DNA of 6,329 nt, from the NCBI GenBank assembly GCA_002314725.1, contig DCGV01000108.1, positions 1-6,329 on the forward strand, read 5' to 3'. Positions 5,932-6,329 of this stretch are shown here, piece after piece (the first letter of the stretch is position 1; each line of letters opens with the position of its first letter). The notes below the pieces were generated by a model. That model ran no database searches. It saw nothing but the letters and a program-made list of their open reading frames with translations, and was not told the DNA's origin. Made by a program: the position numbers and the translations under genes. Source of the stretch: Bacteroidales bacterium UBA1769 (GTDB lineage: Bacteria; Bacteroidota; Bacteroidia; Bacteroidales; UBA932).

Positions 5932-5998
5932 AGTACAATGAAATAACATATTGTTAATCATTAGAATAAACTATCGTTAAATTAAAAACAAATATACT

Positions 5999-6329
5999 AT
6001 GAACTTAAAGAAATTGTTTTCGTTTGCTTGTTGCTGCAAAACGAAAGAAAATGCCGATGAGCAAAAAGCAGAAGAATGCGGCAACAACTATGTCAAACAA
6101 CATGTACGACCACACAGCAAGATGTACTGTGCACTTGAAGATGTAATTAAATATAAAAATATGAGAGGCTCTTACAATCCAGCAACCAATGAAACATCCT
6201 ATAGAATTGACCTTGCATTGACTTGCTGGGATGCAGACGGAACATTTGAACCAAATCTGTTAGAAGATGACACTCTTGAAATGTTGGAAAAATGCGGTTT
6301 TACTCCAGATACAGCAAGGGACTATCTCA
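5999..6329 (+). CDS. Protein of unknown function (C-terminus outside window)
   Basis: An open frame of 110 codons begins at ATG 5999, 67 bases after the previous stop, and runs off the right edge. The N-terminus, MNLKKLFSFACCCKTKEN, is basic and hydrophobic and carries three adjacent cysteines (11-13), but it is too short for a normal lipoprotein signal. Residues 17-45 are charged and polar. Residues 58-110 (around Y59, Y68, W77 and the C-G-F-T-P-D segment at 99-104) look like a folded domain, with an acidic helix at 87-99. I do not recognise it. The gap before it is AT-rich, with no terminator and only a poor promoter match, so it may be part of the lipoprotein operon. Confidence 0.75.
   Translation, partial: MNLKKLFSFACCCKTKENADEQKAEECGNNYVKQHVRPHSKMYCALEDVIKYKNMRGSYNPATNETSYRIDLALTCWDADGTFEPNLLEDDTLEMLEKCGFTPDTARDYL

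Noticed and set aside
5932..5998. Promoter or terminator between the large lipoprotein and the last gene
   Set aside because: The best promoter match (TTG, then TATCGTTA) departs from the consensus in several positions, and no stem followed by a T run is present.

Overview
The window looks like chromosomal or integrated accessory DNA from a Bacteroidales bacterium (Prevotella or Bacteroides type). The base composition is AT-rich. Promoters match the Bacteroidetes form (TTTG, about 19 bases, TAnnTTTG). Genes start in AT-rich contexts without clear Shine-Dalgarno sites, and four of the genes encode proteins with lipoprotein signal peptides ending in an (N/A/Y)SC-type lipobox.

Left part (1-1885, minus strand): a promoter at 1885-1854 drives a leader of about 225 nt that contains three small hairpins. 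It is followed by a BspA-type leucine-rich-repeat protein without a signal peptide (1623-475) and, 17 bases later, a Cys/His-rich lipoprotein that runs off the left edge (457-1).

Middle (1886-2510): about 275 bases with nothing recognisable, then a strong promoter (2162-2192). This is followed by a candidate stand-alone structured RNA of about 230 nt (about 2194-2426), with a long rod-like fold resembling 6S RNA and ending in a hairpin plus an eight-T tract. The last Ts of that tract also form the TTTG element of a probable second promoter facing the right-hand genes.

Right part (2511-6329, plus strand): a closely packed set of five genes. They encode a small single-pass membrane protein with a long disordered tail and acidic end, a helical lipoprotein, a lipoprotein resembling the Bacteroidetes DUF6175 family, a large lipoprotein with a C-terminal Gly/Ala-rich hydrophobic segment, and a partial protein of unknown function. 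The second and third genes overlap by an ATGA, and the third and fourth are separated by one base, so these three are probably co-translated. Three successive lipoproteins plus an inner-membrane protein suggest a multi-subunit envelope assembly of unknown function. This is the best candidate for an undescribed system here. No transposase, integrase, CRISPR array, tRNA or rRNA is visible.
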